Source of the DNA: Candidatus Woesearchaeota archaeon
Lineage (GTDB): Archaea > Nanobdellota > Nanobdellia > SCGC-AAA011-G17 > JACPNG01
Assembly: GCA_017609845.1 (NCBI GenBank)
Contig: JAFCDD010000028.1
Coordinates: forward strand, 1-5,983
DNA: 5,983 nucleotides
Direction of reading: 5' to 3'
The stretch's first letter is position 1; each line of letters opens with the position of its first letter. The translations under genes and the position numbers were made by a program. Under the pieces are notes generated by a model. That model was not told the DNA's origin and did no database searches. It worked only from the letters and a program-made list of their open reading frames with translations. Below, piece by piece: positions 5,093 through 5,983 of the stretch.

Positions 5093-5136
5093 ATAACGAA
5101 ATTTTTTGATTAATATTTATAAAAAGTAGATTTTTA
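5093..5136 (+). repeat. 44-bp direct repeat, copy 2, promoter of the lamin-tail gene
   Basis: Identical to 4420-4463. It starts 13 bp after the toxin stop codon and ends 9 bp before the ATG at 5146. This copy is in functional position, so the repeat most likely arose from the native promoter of the lamin-tail gene being duplicated when the toxin-antitoxin segment arrived. Confidence 0.8.
5116..5123 (+). promoter_or_regulatory. TATA box for the lamin-tail protein gene
   Basis: TTTATAAA centred about 26.5 bp before the ATG at 5146, the canonical archaeal distance. It predicts a leaderless mRNA and settles the start codon. Confidence 0.6.
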
Positions 5137-5145
5137 ATCTGCTTT

Positions 5146-5721
5146 ATGAGGTTGATAATAATATTAATTTTAATGGTTCCGTTTACATTAGCTTTAGAGA
5201 TAACTGAGATAATGTATAATCCCGGATCTAGTTTAGGAGGAAACTATAATGAATGGGTTGAAATTTATTCTGATTCAGAAATAGACTTAACAAATTATAA
5301 AATAAATGGAAAAGATTTTGATGATATTACAATTAATAATGAATATTTAATTATTGCAGAAGATATAGATAAGTTTGAAGAATTTTTTGGAGATAATAAT
5401 TCTATAATTGATGAAGGTTATAAAATTGTGGATTCAACTAGTTCTAGTTTAAATGATAAAGGGGATATGATAAATCTTTCTGATGGTTTTAATGAAGTTA
5501 TAATTAATTACAATAATGATTTTGGAGATGGTAATGGAAAAAGTATTGAGTTTTTTAATGGAAGTTGGATTGAAAGTTTAGATGTTAAAGGAACTCCAGG
5601 TAAGGGAAGAGAAGAAGGTAATGAGATTAATGTTATTTTAGAAATTATTGAGGATATACCAGAAATAATAAGTGTGGAAATAATTCCTGATGAATTAGAT
5701 TTAGAAGGAGTGCAAATCTGA
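5146..5721 (+). CDS. Secreted lamin-tail-domain (LTD) surface protein, N-terminal part (frameshifted)
   Basis: 191 residues in this frame. Residues 1-16 are a Sec signal peptide (MRLIIILILMVPFTLA), probably cut before LEITEIM. Residues about 17-152 form an LTD domain with its usual landmarks: EIMYNP (21-26), NEWVEIYSDSEIDLTNYKI (from 35), the EYLIIAEDID strand (66-75), SLNDKGDMINLSDG (101-114), GKSIEF (131-136) and the closing GTPGK (149-153). LTD domains in secreted prokaryotic proteins are associated with surface binding or cell-envelope attachment. This gene and the CARDB-like protein at the left edge suggest an elaborate cell surface. The frame ends at TGA 5719-5721, but coding continues in the +1 frame, so this is one gene with a single extra base near 5718-5719. 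The ATG is fixed by the TATA box at 5116-5123. Confidence 0.8.
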   Translation: MRLIIILILMVPFTLALEITEIMYNPGSSLGGNYNEWVEIYSDSEIDLTNYKINGKDFDDITINNEYLIIAEDIDKFEEFFGDNNSIIDEGYKIVDSTSSSLNDKGDMINLSDGFNEVIINYNNDFGDGNGKSIEFFNGSWIESLDVKGTPGKGREEGNEINVILEIIEDIPEIISVEIIPDELDLEGVQI

Positions 5722-5983
5722 ACCTAAGAAAGACAAAGAGATAATCGTTAGAGTTAATGCAACTAGTTCCAAAGGTATTGATTATATAACTGCCGAATTG
5801 GAAGGTGAAGAAATTAATCTAACTAATAATGAAGGTAAGTTTAATTTTCCTTATTATAAAATTAATGGGATATATGAAATAAATGTAACTGTTGTTGATA
5901 ATTCCGGATTAAAAAATTCTAAGACTGGAGAATTTGAATATATGAAGTTAGTAGCATTTGAGTTCAGTCCTAGTGTTTTAGAT
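5720..5983 (+). CDS. Continuation of the lamin-tail protein after the frameshift: Ig-like domain, partial at window end
   Basis: No start codon belongs to this piece. The frame is open from 5705 and reads on from GAA 5720, EPKKDKEIIVRVNATSSKG, to the window edge. It encodes an extracellular Ig/fibronectin-like beta domain: IDYITAELEGEEINLTNNEG, then YYKINGIYEINVTVVDNSG, the classic final strand of such domains, followed by FEYMKLVAFEFSPSVLD, which begins another segment. Joining VQI (end of the previous frame) to EPKK gives a natural VEIIPDELDLEGVQIEPKK linker, so one surplus base in ATCTGAA explains the break. The gene extends beyond the window, so its C-terminal anchor cannot be seen. Confidence 0.7.

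Noticed and set aside
4420..5136. The two 44-bp repeats as a CRISPR array or insertion-sequence ends
   Set aside because: There are only two copies, 673 bp apart, in direct orientation. There are no spacers, no inverted ends and no transposase.
5719..5727. UGA recoded as an amino acid in the lamin-tail gene
   Set aside because: Reading through TGA in the same frame meets TAA two codons later (5725-5727), and the coding signal clearly moves to the next frame.

Overview
The window looks like a stretch of chromosome from a small-genome, AT-rich archaeon, most likely of the DPANN group (Pacearchaeota/Woesearchaeota-like). This is inferred from four things: archaeal TATA boxes about 26-31 bp upstream of start codons with almost no leader, T-rich tracts after stop codons, tRNA genes without encoded CCA, and surface-protein types (CARDB-like domain with one C-terminal anchor, lamin-tail domain) that are common in those lineages. 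No rRNA or marker gene fixes the taxonomy.

Layout. 1-1005 (+) is the C-terminal part of a secreted, membrane-anchored S-layer-like protein. It converges on 1017-1364 (-), a four-helix membrane protein. 1507-2050 (+) is an intact toxin-antitoxin operon: an AbrB/MazE-type antitoxin followed 4 bp later by a RelE/ParE-type toxin. Directly after the toxin stop is a decayed 3' fragment of a tRNA (about 2051-2073) whose acceptor strand is identical to that of the tRNA-Cys at 3567-3637. Between the two lie three orphan genes: 2202-2414 (+, membrane, no ATG), 2469-2924 (+, membrane, unknown) and 2972-3469 (-, soluble helical, unknown). On the minus strand, tRNA-Arg(TCT) and tRNA-Cys(GCA) flank 3679-4227, an exported protein with a twin-arginine signal peptide.

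The right third is damaged. An exact 44-bp direct repeat (4420-4463 and 5093-5136) carries a complete archaeal promoter. Its second copy is the promoter of a lamin-tail-domain surface protein (5146 onward). Between the copies sits a second toxin-antitoxin operon in which both genes are broken: the winged-helix-like antitoxin has an internal deletion and frame change, and the RelE-like toxin has a -1 frameshift in a run of eight A. The lamin-tail gene is itself frameshifted near 5719. Three consecutive disrupted genes within 1.2 kb, beside otherwise clean frames, mean either real decay or a locally poor assembly.

I see no convincing new multi-gene system. The most interesting structures are the promoter-repeat-flanked, decaying toxin-antitoxin insertion and the tRNA-Cys-bounded block of orphan genes, which could be a relic of integration.
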